A DNA stretch of 64,000 bases, from positions 620,001 through 684,000 of the forward strand of contig UWYS01000012.1 of assembly GCA_900291925.1 (NCBI GenBank), read 5' to 3'. Position 1 is the first letter of the stretch. The number at the start of each line of letters is the position of its first letter. The stretch is from Thecaphora thlaspeos (Eukaryota > Basidiomycota > Ustilaginomycetes > Urocystidales > Glomosporiaceae). The translations under genes were made by a program, and so were the position numbers. Below are positions 10,236 through 22,825 of the stretch, piece after piece. The notes beneath the pieces were generated by a model. That model ran no database searches. It was given only the letters and a program-made list of their open reading frames with translations, and had not been told where the DNA came from.

Positions 10236-12082
10236 GACGTGCAAGGTGGCGAGACGTGGGTGTGTGTGGGTGCAGGGATGGTGGTGTCGGGGAGCGAGCG
10301 GGCAGTTGTACTCCACTCGACAGCCGGAAGAAAGCCCTTCTTTGCCGTCCAAAATTTCCAGCCCGCCCCTGCCCCTTGACTCGGGATATGGAAGTCGAGA
10401 AACCGGGCGAGTGAGGTTGCGGCCTCGCCTGGCGGAACCGAATTTTGAGCCCACGCTGCGCTGTCGAGTCCGCCCGGATCGCAGCATGCGCCGTGCAGCT
10501 CGAGGGACCAAGGCAGAGGGACCAAGGCACTGGAGCAGTGTGAGCGCGACGGCTGGCCGATGCCTCCTTTTCCATCCCAGATTTCTGCGACACTGCTCTT
10601 GTGCCTGTAATCTTTCCCCAGGCCAAACCTCACCGGCCGCGCAGCGGGTCGAGAGGATGGCCGGGGGTCTGGCCACCTCCTCGACCCGTTCGTCCCCATC
10701 GCCCACTCCCCGCTTCCCCTGCCAAACGCCAGGCCGAGCTCACCACTCACACCATACCCCCAGCCCTCAGCTCAACAGCGCCTCCAATCCAACCAACTTC
10801 CTGTCCAGCCTTTTCTCTCGCGCTCTGTCTCCCTCTCGTTCTGTCGCTCTTCGCCCAGGTCATCGTCACAGCGGCAGAGGAAGGAGGAGCCAAGAGAGCC
10901 GATCTGAATCTGCGATCTCGAGGGTCCCGCGCTGGCAAATCGGGGCGTCGACTCGAGACTTTTTCGACGCGGCCCGCCTGCCTGCCTCTCTGCTCGCGCG
11001 ACCGCATCGACTCGATCCGGCACCGATCCGTCCGTCCATTCGCACGTCGACGCTTTCCCTCTGTTCTCCCCTCACCTCCCACTCCACCCCACCGTCGCCG
11101 TTTCATCCGCCACACGGCGGCTTATACTCTTCGTTCCCGCCTTTGTCTTCTTTGCCATCTTCTTTGTGGGGCGGTCCTTTGGTCTCGGGGCTTTTCCATC
11201 GGATCCAACAACATACCCCTCTTCTTGCCGCCGACCTGGGGGACCCTCGAATCGCGCCAGCGGTACGCATATAGTCGCTTCCGGCCGACAGTCCAGCACG
11301 ACGCGCGCGCGCGCGCCCGCGAGATCGCCATCGCCACCACCACTGGGTGTTTATTCGTCCACTCTCGGCGCATCGATCCTCCTCACCGTCGCCCCGAGAC
11401 AGTCGACACCAACGGGAACCGCAGCCGTAGCAGCGGCAGCGTCACACAGGCACGCCACAGTTACAGCTGCAGCCTCGGTGCTTCCCTGTGCCGCTATCAG
11501 CACGCCGGCGAAGCTCATCACCAACACCGCCATCAACTGCATCACTTCACCGCCGATATCCGGAGCCTCCACCTCCACTCCTTGTTCCCGCTCGCTCCTC
11601 CGAGGCCAAGTCCGGCGGCCTGCATCATCGCGGCTGAGCAGCGCGAAGAGCAACGCACCACCCCGCCGCCTTACCACTCAGCGTCACCGCAGATTCACTC
11701 TTCGGGCAGAGACGACGTTCCGGCATACCTCTCACGGACCCTTTCGCAGCGATCTTAGACCGACTCGGGCTGTCAGCAACCACTCGACTCAGTGGCAAAC
11801 ATTCAAGCGCCCGTCGCATTGCCGACCTATCCTTGCCATCGTCAAGAGCCCGCCTCGTCAGGTCCCGTATGGCGGCACATACGTGAAGCTGGCTTCGGCA
11901 ACCTCTGTCCCCTTATCCCATCACGGTCGCCGGTCCGTCCCGGACGGAGTCGCATCTTCCTTGTGGCCGCAGGAGACCCGCCTTCCCGGGAATCACTCGG
12001 CTCCGTTGCGCTCGCTCTCGCTCCCCTTCGACATTTGCGAAGGCTGGCCGGTCTCAGCTCGGCCTGCATATCATAGCTGATC
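10236..12082. promoter_or_regulatory. Divergent 1.85-kb spacer between RRP3 and ADA2
   Basis: Unusually long for this window. It is pyrimidine-rich on the plus strand with runs of CTCTCC and an alternating GC tract (about 11303-11317) able to form Z-DNA. Overlapping open frames of about 300-385 codons on the plus strand are Ser/Arg/Pro/His-rich, which is expected of GC-rich spacer. I read this as two promoters plus a long ADA2 leader with no gene. Confidence 0.5.
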
Positions 12083-14640
12083 ATGACGGTTAGCCACCGC
12101 AAGAATAAGCCAGCGCCGAAAGCCGCTGACAGCTCTTCCAACACCACCGCCGCCGCCGAGCCGGGCGTCCGCTACCACTGCGATGCCTGCGGCGCAGACA
12201 TCACACTCACCGTGCGCATCCGATGCGCCGAGCGCTGCCAGGACTTTGACCTCTGCGCATCGTGCTTCTGTTCGGGCGCTCAGGTCGGCAAGCACCTCGC
12301 CTGCCACGACTACCGCGTCGTCGAGCAGCACACGTATCCGATCTTCTGCGATGACTGGGGCGCCGACGAGGAGCTGCTGCTGATCGACGGCTGCCAGACC
12401 TATGGCCTGGGAAATTGGGCCGACATCGCCGACCATATCGGTAACCGCACGAAGGAAGAGGTCCAGGAGCACTACATCAGCGTCTACGTCGAGGGGCGCG
12501 ACGGGACGCCGAAGGGGGACGCGCGGGCTGATGAGGCGCTGCGGCAGTACACCACGGTGGCCAAGGCGGCCATCGACCCGCTTCTTGAGGAGGGGACCGG
12601 CAGCCGGACCGCGCTGCACATGGCGGGAGAGGAGCCTCCGGTTGTCGGTCCTTCGCCTCACTTTACGCCGTCGGTGTCGCAGGACGAGTTCCAGCAGCGG
12701 AAGCGGCGGCGCGTCGAGACGCTCCGCGAGGCCCAGGCCTCCTACTCGCCCCCCAAGTCGAGCAAGCCGCTCGTCTCGGCGCCGACCAACCACAGCGAGC
12801 TGGCCGGCTTCATGCCGGGCCGCCTCGAGTTCGAGCACGAGTACGAGCAGGAAGCCGAGCACCTGATCAAGGACATGGAGTTCGGCAAGGTCTACGACTT
12901 CGGCGGCGCCGGGATGCCAAACGAGTGGGAGGCGCTCGGCAGCAAGGGCGCCACCCAGGGCCACCAGCGGATGGAGGCCAGCGGTCGCGGCGGGCCCACC
13001 AGCAAAAAGGGCGTCCAGAACGAGGAATGCGAGGCGGACGAGAGCCAACAAAAGGACGAGGACGACGCCGACAAGGACAAGGACAAGGACAGCGACAAGG
13101 AAAAAGACGCCGAGCCCGAGGACCGCGCGGCCGACTGGGACGAAGATCCGATCGACCTCCATCTGAAGCTGACCGTCCTTGAGATGTACAATGAGCGCCT
13201 CGACCGGCGCGCGCGGCGCAAGCGCTTCATGTTCGAGCGGAATCTCGTCGACTATAAGAGGGTGAGTAGCGCGCAGCGGCGGCATGTCCTTCTCTTTCCT
13301 TTCCTCTTCCAGCGGTGTCGCTGTACCGTAAACATGCCTAGCCGGTCCTTCCGATGGATTCTGACCAGCCTTGCTGACATTTCCGGGACCGGGACCCTTC
13401 GTTCTTCACTGCCTTCCGACCCGAACAGAATCTGGCGGCAGAAAAACGGCGGATCAAGGAGGAGCGCGAACTGGTGGCGCGCACCAAGCATTTCGCCCAG
13501 ATGCAGACGGCGCTCGACTACGAGGACTTCCTCAACGGCCTCTGCTACGAGGAAGCGCTGATTCGGGCCGCCGCGCAGCTTCAGGGCTATCGCAAGATGG
13601 GCATCCTCACGCTCGACGAGGCGGCCACCTACGAGCGCGAGAAGGTAGAGCGAGCCAAACGTGCTGCCGCCATCGCAGAGGGAGGGCTGGCCGCCTTTCC
13701 GGCGGCCGGCGCGAGCGGCCGCCAGAGGACCGACATCTTTCGCGTCAGGCAACGCGAGACCAGCACGCCCGCCCCGCACGACGATCTTCCGCTCGCCTCG
13801 GCACCAGGTGCCTCCGGTGCTGCCACCGCGGCAGCGACGGCGACGCCATCATTGTCGGCCAAGGAAGGCGGCGGGACCTCGAAGAAGGACAAGGAGGACA
13901 AGGAGCCGAAGGCGCCGCGGAAGCCGCCACAGCCGCTCAACCTCGCCTCGGCCCCGTCGCTTAACCTGCTCACGCCGGCCGAGGCGCAGCTGTGCTCGAC
14001 GCTCCGCATCCTGCCGCAGCCGTTCCTGATCATCAAGTCGACGCTGGTGGCGGCTTTCCTGGCGCGCGGCGGCAAGCTGACGCGGCGCGAGTGTCGCACG
14101 CTCGTCAAGATCGACGTCAACAAGCTGGGCAAGGTCTGGGACTTTTTCAACCAAATGGGCTACTTTGACGCGGCGCGCGAGGCCGGCTGGACGGGCGGGG
14201 TGGGCAGCCCGCCGCACAGCAAGCGGACGAAGGATGGCGGGTCGAGGCCGGACTGGCTGAACGGCAAGATGGCAATGTCGGCGTCGTATGCGTTCGCACC
14301 GAGCCCGGCCGTCGATGTGACGGCGAACAACAGCCCCGGCGGCACACCCGCAGCTGCCGCCGGAGGGACGTTGTCGACAGCGACTGCCACAAGCAACACC
14401 AACGGCCTGTCCAACGGGCACGTTCCATCGTCGTCGTCGTCATCGTCTTCGGCCTTCAGGCAGTCGCAGGCCACCCAAGCGCAACAGCAGCAGTCGCTGC
14501 TGAGCCACAATGGTCGAGGGGCGCCGCTCGTTGTCACGCCGAGCATGGCCGCTAGCCCGACGCCGCCGATGAGCTCTGGCGGGCGCGACTCACAAAGCCC
14601 TCGCAGGAGTGAAAAGTGGCGACCAACGGCCGCCGTCTGA
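12083..14640 (+). CDS. ADA2: SAGA/ADA transcriptional adaptor ADA2
   Basis: Predicted 796-aa nuclear adaptor that activates the Gcn5 acetyltransferase in SAGA. Exons 12083-13261 and 13429-14640 join in phase at [16 protein letters not shown]. Order: ZZ zinc finger ([10 protein letters not shown] ... [12 protein letters not shown]), SANT/Myb domain ([23 protein letters not shown] ... KEEVQEHY), [14 protein letters not shown], the ADA box ([16 protein letters not shown] ... [10 protein letters not shown]), and a SWIRM-like domain ([26 protein letters not shown]). It is longer than yeast Ada2 (434 aa). The excess is an acidic Lys/Asp linker near 13050-13130 and a Ser/Gln-rich tail. The start has ZZ sequence soon after it and no upstream in-frame continuation. 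Confidence 0.92.
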
Positions 14641-15346
14641 GACCCAGACGCACGCCACCTTGGCCTCCTCGTCCGTCCCACCTTATACCTCCTGCTGCAT
14701 ACGTCCGGCGGCCTTGCCCGATACTATCGGGTCCAGGTCTCGGGTTCAGGTCTCTCTCTCTTACCAACTCTGCCGTTCATCGCCCCGGAACCCCTTCGTT
14801 TTCTTGCATCCGTCCTCCCCCCCCCTTGCTGCTCTCTCCCCTCTCTCTTGGGAAGGAGGGAGAATTCCTTCTAAAGCGGGCCATTTTGACAGCTCGCGCT
14901 TGGCGGACCGACAACCCCCTGTATTACTAGCTTTTTGTCCGCTGCTCTCCATCTTACTCGTTGTGCTGCCCGTTGCAAACTGCCACATCATCGATCCGAC
15001 TGGCCTGCCCTGCCGTTGGCTGTGGAAAGAGGAAGTGCAGTGCGTTGATGATGGAAGGTCGTCGTCGTCGTCGGTGGTGGAGGAGGAGGAGGGGCTTCTG
15101 ACCATGCGCCTGCCGAGGCAAGGCGAGGTCGGGATTTACCCGCACAAGTGGCCGAGCGCATCCCGGCGTGGATTTTTTCTTCTCGCCCCTCCCCCTCGCG
15201 CGCCGTTCATCACCATCACTACCACCACCACCATTCTACGCCCTAACCTACTCCCGCTTAGCTTGCTCGACCACGCCCGTCCATCCGCACGCGCATACAC
15301 GCACACGCGTATCCATCCGTCTCGTCGTAGCGCTCCACAGCATACC
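14641..15346. other. ADA2 3' flank and URA5 promoter
   Basis: Contains CT-rich tracts and a GTC/GGA trinucleotide run near 15060-15095. The frame of URA5 stays open back to 14609, but that part has no family similarity. No gene seen. Confidence 0.5.
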
Positions 15347-16105
15347 ATGTCGCAGGCAGCCGCATCCTCGCCATCGGTCGCCCTGGCGGCGTACCAGTCC
15401 GACTACATCCAGCTCGCGCTCGACTCGGACATCCTCCGGTTCGACGGCCCGTTCACGCTCAAGTCTGGACGGAGCTCTCCTTACTTCTTCAACGCGGGTC
15501 TCTTCAATACCGGCTCCAAGGTGGCCAAGGTGGCCGAGTGCTACGCCAAGCGCATCGTCGAGAGCGGCATCGAGTTCGACGTCCTCTTTGGGCCCGCCTA
15601 CAAGGGAATCCCGCTCGCCGCCGCCACCGCGCTCGCCCTGCACGCCCACCATGGGATCGACGTCGGCTTCTGCTTCAACCGTAAGGAGGCCAAGACGCAC
15701 GGCGAGGGCGGCTCGCTCGTCGGCGCACCGCTCAAAGGTCGCGTGCTGATCCTCGACGACGTCATCACGGCGGGTACGGCGATCAACGAGGCGATGGAGG
15801 TCATCTTTAGCCAGCCCGACACCAAGCTGGCGAGCGTGGTGATCGCGCTCGACAGGCAGGAGATGAGCTCCAAGGACGGTGTCGAGGGCGAGACGAGCGC
15901 CATTATGGAGGTCGAGAAGCGATACGGCACGCAGGTCTTTAGCGTCGTCAACCTCGACCAGATCATCGAGTATATGAGGGGCAAGGACGAGGGCCGGGCG
16001 TACGGCGAGCAGATCGAGAGTATGCGTGAGTACCGGGCCCGGTACGGCGTCAGCGATATTGCCAAGGCAGAGGCCGCCGCCGCCGCCGCCGCCAAGTCGG
16101 CGTGA
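15347..16105 (+). CDS. URA5: Orotate phosphoribosyltransferase
   Basis: 252-aa enzyme making orotidine 5'-monophosphate from orotate and PRPP, the fifth step of pyrimidine synthesis. Single exon. Motifs: [18 protein letters not shown] near the N-terminus, [24 protein letters not shown] (catalytic loop region) and the PRPP-binding motif [13 protein letters not shown]. Length and motif order match fungal Ura5 (about 225-235 aa) plus an alanine-rich C-terminal tail encoded by a GCC repeat. The ATG at 15347 is the first that leaves a normal N-terminus. Confidence 0.95.
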   Translation: MSQAAASSPSVALAAYQSDYIQLALDSDILRFDGPFTLKSGRSSPYFFNAGLFNTGSKVAKVAECYAKRIVESGIEFDVLFGPAYKGIPLAAATALALHAHHGIDVGFCFNRKEAKTHGEGGSLVGAPLKGRVLILDDVITAGTAINEAMEVIFSQPDTKLASVVIALDRQEMSSKDGVEGETSAIMEVEKRYGTQVFSVVNLDQIIEYMRGKDEGRAYGEQIESMREYRARYGVSDIAKAEAAAAAAAKSA

Positions 16106-17021
16106 GGCAGGCAGACGGGAAGGAGGAGAGGAGATCGCTGGGATCGCGACTGGGAAGGGACTAGATAGACCCTTGCTGCGGTGGCGTTGATGGCGCCGAT
16201 GTACTGTAGACTGGACGTTTTTCGTGGAGAAGAAGGGCACATGGAAGAAGAGGGTGAGAGTTGTGTGCGAAGGTTGCTTAGAGAGGATGCCGCTAGCAAG
16301 CTGGGGGGCGGTGTGAGAGATGGGCCAGGCCGCTCGCCTCCACCTCTTAGGTGACTGTGCGGCCTTGCCTGCCTGCCAAGAAGGTCAGCGTCGAGAGTGT
16401 AGAAGATAGATGTCAAGGATGATTGATTCCAACTCGACGATGGTGCCCAGGAGCCTCTATTTGTACATTAGACGGTCCCCAGCAATCCCACAAGCATGCC
16501 TTGGGTCTAGGCCTGGTGGTAGCAGCTCCCACGGCGAGTCGGCGACTCACCGCAGCCCGATCCGTCCGATTCCATCGGGCTCAGATCCGATGCGGCCGAT
16601 CGCCAACAGAGAGGAGCGAGGTGGGCGCGTGCGTGCCAGAAAGGGTCCAAGCGTGCCACCCCAAATAATGTATCTCGCTGACAGGCCCGCCACCCCACTA
16701 GGTTCTCTCTCTCTCCCTCTCCGCCACCTCCTACCTCCTCACGACCACGACCGCTCCAGTCGACGCTGCTTACACGGGCCTTCATCCTCCTCCCGACCTC
16801 TCCTATCTACCGACCCCAGCATTTCTCCACGACAGCTTCGTCCTTGCCCGCCCGCCTGCCCTCACCCCCCACGCCGACAACGAGTAGGGTCATGGACACC
16901 CACTGAAAGCCCGCCTTGCGCCACCTCTTGCTCATCTCACCGCTAATTTCCTCGTATCTCAAGCCGCCGAGACGCCCCGCCTTTTCAACGCTATCCAGCG
17001 TCCGCCCCGAACGCCCCGACC
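16106..17021. other. URA5 3' flank and promoter of the sacsin-like gene
   Basis: No coding signal. CTCTCTCTC and CCGCC tracts lie in the 300 bp before the next start. No RNA gene recognised. Confidence 0.5.
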
Positions 17022-20000
17022 ATGGCGTCCAATGCCGCCGGCGATAGGGCCCGCAGGGCTCTGCTCGAAGATGCCAGAGAGGAGGAAGCCATCACCGTCA
17101 ACCAGCGCGCTCTCATAGACAAGGTAAGTTGGGCCTGACCCTCGCCAGTGCCTCGTTGCCGCGCTTGTTGAACAGACCGCGTCGCTCCCCTTCCGCTCGA
17201 TCTTACTCATGTACCTTTCGCTCTCTCCTTGCTACCACCTGCGCCACCCATCGCCACCGCCCGCAGATCCTTGCCCGGTACGCAGCAGAATTCACCGTCT
17301 TTCGAGAACTGCTACAGAACGCCGACGATGCGGGTGCAACGCACTGTGAGCTCCGCTTCGAGAGCCAAAAGAAGGCCGCCGCCACACAGCAGTCGCAGGG
17401 CGACGGGGCGGCCTCCTCTTCGTCGTCCGCCAGCGCCAGCTCGCTGCTCCCGGACTTCAAGGCGACGCTGCAGAACTGGGTCTTCAAGAACGACGGAAAG
17501 CCGTTCGGACCGGACGACTGGAGCCGCCTCCGCCGCATCGCCGAGGGCAACCCGGACCCAGACCGGATCGGAGCTTTCGGCGTCGGCTTCTACTCGCTCT
17601 TCAGCATCTGCGAGGAGCCGATTGTGTCGTCCGGCGACGAGCTGACGGGCTTCTTCTGGAAGGGCGACGCACTCTTTACCCGACGTGCCAAGCATGCCGC
17701 AACGGAGGCTTCGCCGTCTGGCAAGTCTTGGACCACCTTCTTTATGTCGCTCAGGGAGCCCGCACCCTTCCCGGACAATCCGCTGGCGCTGAGCAAGTTC
17801 CTCGCGACGTCGCTGACCTTTACCACCCAAGTGCGCGGCATCAGCCTCTATTGGGACGACCAGCTACTCTGCCGGCTCGACAAGAAGCTCGGCCCGCCGC
17901 GGCCGATGGCGATGCCCGGCCACCTCAACGCCTCGAGCCCGGCGCGCATCATGAAGGTGCGCGAGCTGCAGTCGACATCGGTCCAGATCGACGTCGCGGC
18001 GATGCAGCTGGTGATCGCGCTGGCAGAGAAGCCGAAGCCAAAGCAGTCGCTGACGGCCGCCCTCAGCAAGACGGCAGGCGGCGGCCTCACCTCTATGCTT
18101 CAGTCGGCCTTTGGCTTCTCCTCCAGCTCGGCCAAGGAAAAGGAGCGTGAGAGGGAACGGCGGCTGACGCAGGCGCGCGCAGCAGCGGCAAGGGTCAAGG
18201 AGACGTCCGATGCGGCCGGCATGCTGACGAGCGTCTCGGCGTCGATCCACCTGCGCATCGCTACGGCCCACATCAACGTCTCGGCCGATCGGGCGTTTGA
18301 GCGCGAGATCGAGCGCAGCACCAAGAAGCCTCCGCCCAAGACGACCGCCTTCCACATCATCTTCACCGGCAAGGAAGAGTACGACGCCAGCTTCCCAGAG
18401 GCCGTCGAGGACGACGATACGACGTCGAACCTCGGCAGCGGCAGCAAGAGCTCGCTCGACCGCGAGGTTCGGCAGATCTTCCAGGGGTTAATGCCGAGGC
18501 TCGAGGAGCAGGGCCACGCCTTCATCGGCTTCCGAACCCACCAGACCAGCGGCTTCAGCGGCCACATCGCCGCCCGCTTCATCCCCACCGTCGAGCGCGA
18601 GTCGCTAGACTTCATCGATCGCTACTGCGCGAAGTGGAACTCGGAGCTGCTGTTGATGGGCGGCTACATCGCGCGCGCCGTCTACGAAAACGAGCTGCAG
18701 GAGGTCGGTCGGATCTGGAACGAGCGGGTGGGGCCGGCGCGCCCGTCGGACGACAACGCGGACGCCAAGCTGCTGATGGAGCGGGCGCTCCACCTGATGC
18801 GCTTCTTCACCTTCCGCACCTCGTCGCCGTCGTCACGCGTCTACTCGCTGTTTGAGACGGGCTTTTTCGGCGCTTCGCGGCAGGCGACGCTCTCAATCAT
18901 GTCGACGAGGGGCGTCAAGCACTCGGCCGCAGTCCGCCTGCCCAACGCGCTGCTGGCCGATTTTGTCAAGGACCTGGCCGTGATCCCGCCAGCCCACGTC
19001 GAGCAGGCAGCCGAGTTTGTGCGCGAGGTGCGGACGCGCAACCTGGTCCAAGACATCACCATGGACGACGTCTTCAAGGAGCTGTCGTCCCGCGCGCTCG
19101 TGCCCGCGGAGATGGTCGCGTGCCTCAAGTGGTGGATCTCGGTCGCAGGCCATCCCTCATATGACGTCAGCCTTCGTGCAAAGCTGCTTGACAACGCCCT
19201 GATAAGCGTCCCGGCGACGAGCGACGACGGCAAGTCGACGACGGAAAAGATCCAGACGCTGCGCTCGGTGCGCTCTTACCTCAACCCGCAGCGCGTCCCC
19301 ACCGACGTCCCGCTGCCGGACTCGTGCCTGTCGTACGAAGTGTCCAAGTCGCTCTCGCCGGCGGACCTGGGTAGGGTGTTCGGTTGGGGCGAGCTGACGA
19401 TGCCGGCGTGGCTGAACCACGTCGTCGCGCTCAGCGCGACGGCCAGCGTCGATACCGAGTCCAACATTCAGCTGTTGCCGGCCTTTTCCGAAAAGATCCT
19501 CGGGATCGTCGCCCGGGCCTGGGGCTCGCTCTCGTCGCAGGCGCAGGCCGACATCGGCAGCGCGCTCCAGCCGACCACCTGCGTTCCGACGCGCAAGGGG
19601 ATGCAGAGGCCCGGCGACGCCTACTTTGCCAACGTGTCGCTTTTCTCGGACCTCCCGATCATCGCCTTCCCGACCGCCCAGGTCAAGGGCAACCTGGAGA
19701 AGGTGCTCATCGCCCTAGGCGTGCGACGGCATGTCGAGCTGCAGATGATCTTCAACAGGCTAGTCGCGGCGGGAGATTGGTCCCACGTTGACCTCGTCGC
19801 CTACCTAGCCGCGAACAAGGACACGCTGTCGGCCGTAGAGAGGGACCGCCTTAAGAAGACGGCCATTTTCCCGAAGGAGGGCGAGCCCGCCGACGCGCCC
19901 AATGCCGAGGGCAAGCCGCGTATCATCCGCTACCGGGCGTCGCAGCTCTACGAGCCGACCGACGCGCTCAAGGCGCTCAAGCTGCCCGTACTCGATTGGT

Positions 20001-22825
20001 CCGGCAAGGTGTGGAAGGCCGGCTCGGACGAGGCCAGGTTCGTCTTCGACCTCGGCCTGCGCCGCCACCCGCCGCTTGAGGAGATCCTCGCGCTGGCGTC
20101 CAACACGGCAGACGAGGACCTGCGCACCCGCGCGTTGCTCTACCTGCTCGACAAGTTCGCCGCCGTCTACCGCACCGACTACCACTTGTCCAAGGCGAGC
20201 CCGTACGCCTTTGTGCCGTGCAAGCCGTCCGTCGACAGCAGCAACAACAGCGGCAAGCGGCAACTCTGTAAGCCCACCGAGGCCTTCACCAACCCAGAGG
20301 CCGAGGTGATGGGCTGGCCGGTCATCAACTCTGAGATCGGCCCCAACGATGCGCCAAAGCTCCAGCTCCGCGCAAATCCGAGCAGCAACCAGCTCATCGG
20401 CCGCCTCGTCAACCGGCCGACGCGCGATGAGGTTGAGGCGCGCAAGGTCTTTGAATATCTCGCCTCGGTCCCCGAGTTTACGCTGGCCGACTTTGGCCTC
20501 CTCAAGACGGTCGAGTTCATCCCCGTCAAGCGCAAGGCTAGCGCGGCCAACGAGGATGGCAGTGGAGGTGCGGAGGAGACGACAATGCTGGTGGCGCCCG
20601 TCAACTGCTACTTCGGCGGCAACAGCTCGTCGCCGCAGTTCAAAGACGTCTTCTCGTACTGCGACTACGGGCCCGTGGCGGGAGCGTTCCTGCGCAACTG
20701 CGGCGTCACCAACGAGCCAAGCATCGAGGAGGTCGCCAAGCGGCTGGTGGCTGAGCCGGAGCGCTTCTACCAACTAGCCGGCAGCACCGACGCCTACCTC
20801 GGCATCCTCCGGCAGATTGCCTCCAACTGGAGCCGCATCCGCTCGCCGCTGCGATCCGAGATGAAGCGGTCGCCATTCCTGCTTGGCTCGAAGCGGATCG
20901 CCCAGGCAGCAACGGAGGCGAAGGCCATCACAAACAGTGCCGCCACCGGCAAAGTGCCGAATCTCATGGACGACGATGACGAAGAGGAGGAAGAGAGTGA
21001 CGACCCAGGGACGCTTGTCTACGCGCTAAAACGGCCGGCCGACGTTGTCATTGTCGACGACGCCAACTCGCACATGCTGTTCGGCTCGAGCGTCTTCTTT
21101 GCGCCGCACGAGGACCTGCTGCAGGAGGGTCTGTACGAGCAGCTCGGCTCGCCGAGGCTGAGCTCGCTGGTCGAGGAGCAGTACTCGGCCGAAGGCCGCG
21201 TGCTCGAGCGGACGCGGCGCTCCGAAGAGGTCAAGGCGTTGGTTCTCGAGCGGACGCCGCTGTTCCTATTTGAGAAGCGCTCGACGGCCAAGCCTGAGAT
21301 TCGCCGCGACGCCGACTGGCTCAAGTCGGCGCTCGAGGTGGTCGAGGTTGACGGCGCCGGCCTCCGCTTGACGAGGACGCTGCGCTTTGGCTCCGTGCAG
21401 GAGGTCAACGTTCAGAAGTCATCGGCGATGGCGTCGCTCCGTGGGACGAAGCTGACGCTCTTCCTCTCTGCCGCGATGGACGTCGACTACTTTGAGGTGG
21501 CCATGGCGCTCAACAAGTTCCTGCTGACGCGACAGCGGCTGCAGGAGATGCTGCTGTTCATGACGCTCCTCTCGACGTCGCTGCGCAACCTCAAGCGGCG
21601 CGGCTTCCATGTTGACAAGATCCTCCAGCAGCGCAAGGCGGACCGCGACGCGGCCGAGGCGCAGCTGCGCGAGGAGCGGATGCAGGCCGAGCTGACGGCG
21701 ACCCAGGCCAAGGCGTCCGAGGCCGAGCTCGCCAAGCTGCAGAAGCAGGTACTTGCCGTCTTCCCGGACGCCGAGCCCGCCTACGTCGACGGGCTGCTGC
21801 GGTCGCAGAAGGAGCCTGACGTCGAGCGGGCGTTGGACGAGCTGCTGCAGAACTCATACCCGCGGAGGATCAGGCCGGATTCGTCGACGAGCAAGGAGCT
21901 CGGTGCACCCTTCCCGCAGTCTCCGGCCGGAGGAACGCTGCCGCCGAACAATATTAGAGCGGGAGCCGGTGCCGGTGCCGGCGGCGGGCTGTTTTCCGGC
22001 TTCAAGAGCCGCTTCATGCAGTCATCAGGCTCGAAGCCTTCGTCCTTGGCCGATGGGACGTCGTCGATCGAGCGTGGACCGTCTCTTCCGGGCGGATGGG
22101 GAGAGGGTCTCGGCGGCACTGGTCCTCCTCCCATCGCAGCTGCGGGCCGTTCCGAGGCAGATCGACCCCTGGGCGGGATCAAGCAGCTCGGCCCCGACGG
22201 CGGCGGCAACAAGCCACAGGAGTCGACGGCGGAGGTGACACCGCTCTCGACCATACAGCACAATGTGTTGCGCGCCATCCAGGCCAGTCGGCCGGATGCT
22301 TCGAGCACGATCAAGAGCGCCGCGCAGCAGACCGATATCCGCGAGGCGAGCAACACCTACTGCGACACGACGGGCATCGAGACCGACCTGAAGCTTGCAG
22401 GCGAGGTGGCGGGGATGAAGGTCTTCCTCTCGCCGTTTCTCGACGCCGTTGCGACGCTGCAGACGAACCACGCGGCGCTCGAACGCCTCATCAACCGGGT
22501 CTACAAGCCGGTGGGGAACATCTTTGGGCTGGACCCGCGATCGCTCAACGTCTACTGCGACGTCCAAGGGCCGAGCATCGCCTTCAACCGGGATGGGACA
22601 ATCTACCTCAACCTGCGCTACTACCTGGCCTGGCACGACGCCGACGTGCGCGCCGGCAAGATGTCGAACCCGCTCGTCTCGACCTACTTTAGCGTGGCTC
22701 ACGAGATCGCCCACAACGTCGTCAGCGCGCACAACGCCGAGCACGAATGGTACTTTTCGGCGATCGCGGAAAAGTACGTCGTCGTGCTGGGAGAGTATAT
22801 CAGGAGCGTCGAGGGCAAGTCGTGA
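17022..22825 (+). CDS. Sacsin-like Hsp90-type ATPase protein (DUF3684 group) with CUE-like and HExxH segments
   Basis: Predicted 1,886-aa protein. Exon 17022-17123 joins exon 17267-22825 across a GTAAGT...CGCAG intron; the first ATG gives MASNAAGDRARR. The N-terminal GHKL/Hsp90-type ATP-binding fold shows ELLQNADDAGAT (residues about 47-58) and the glycine box IGAFGVGFYSLF near 140, as in sacsin. The central 1,300 residues resemble fungal DUF3684 proteins. A charged coiled coil (about 1480-1527) leads to VFPDAEPAYVDGLL ... ALDELLQNSYPR, a CUE-like ubiquitin-binding pattern. After a Gly/Ser linker, the C-terminus carries HEIAHN (His about 1846) followed by HNAEHEWYF, a zincin-like HExxH. Family knowledge suggests a chaperone or quality-control role. 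The protease reading is inference. Confidence 0.82.

Noticed and set aside
10234..12080. Overlapping plus-strand open frames of 300-385 codons between RRP3 and ADA2
   Set aside because: Ser/Arg/Pro/His-rich with no recognisable motif; typical of stop-poor GC-rich spacer. No splice pattern ties them into a gene.
14715..14765. Possible tRNA B-box-like GGGTTCAGGTCTC sequence
   Set aside because: No A box, acceptor stem or cloverleaf could be paired around it.
14609..15346. N-terminal extension of URA5
   Set aside because: The frame is open upstream, but OPRT proteins begin close to the ATG at 15347 and the upstream translation is low complexity.
17129..17266. Start of the sacsin-like protein within the continuous open frame at 17129
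   Set aside because: That start is not ATG and lies in an intron bounded by GTAAGT and CGCAG; the ATG at 17022 gives a proper first exon.
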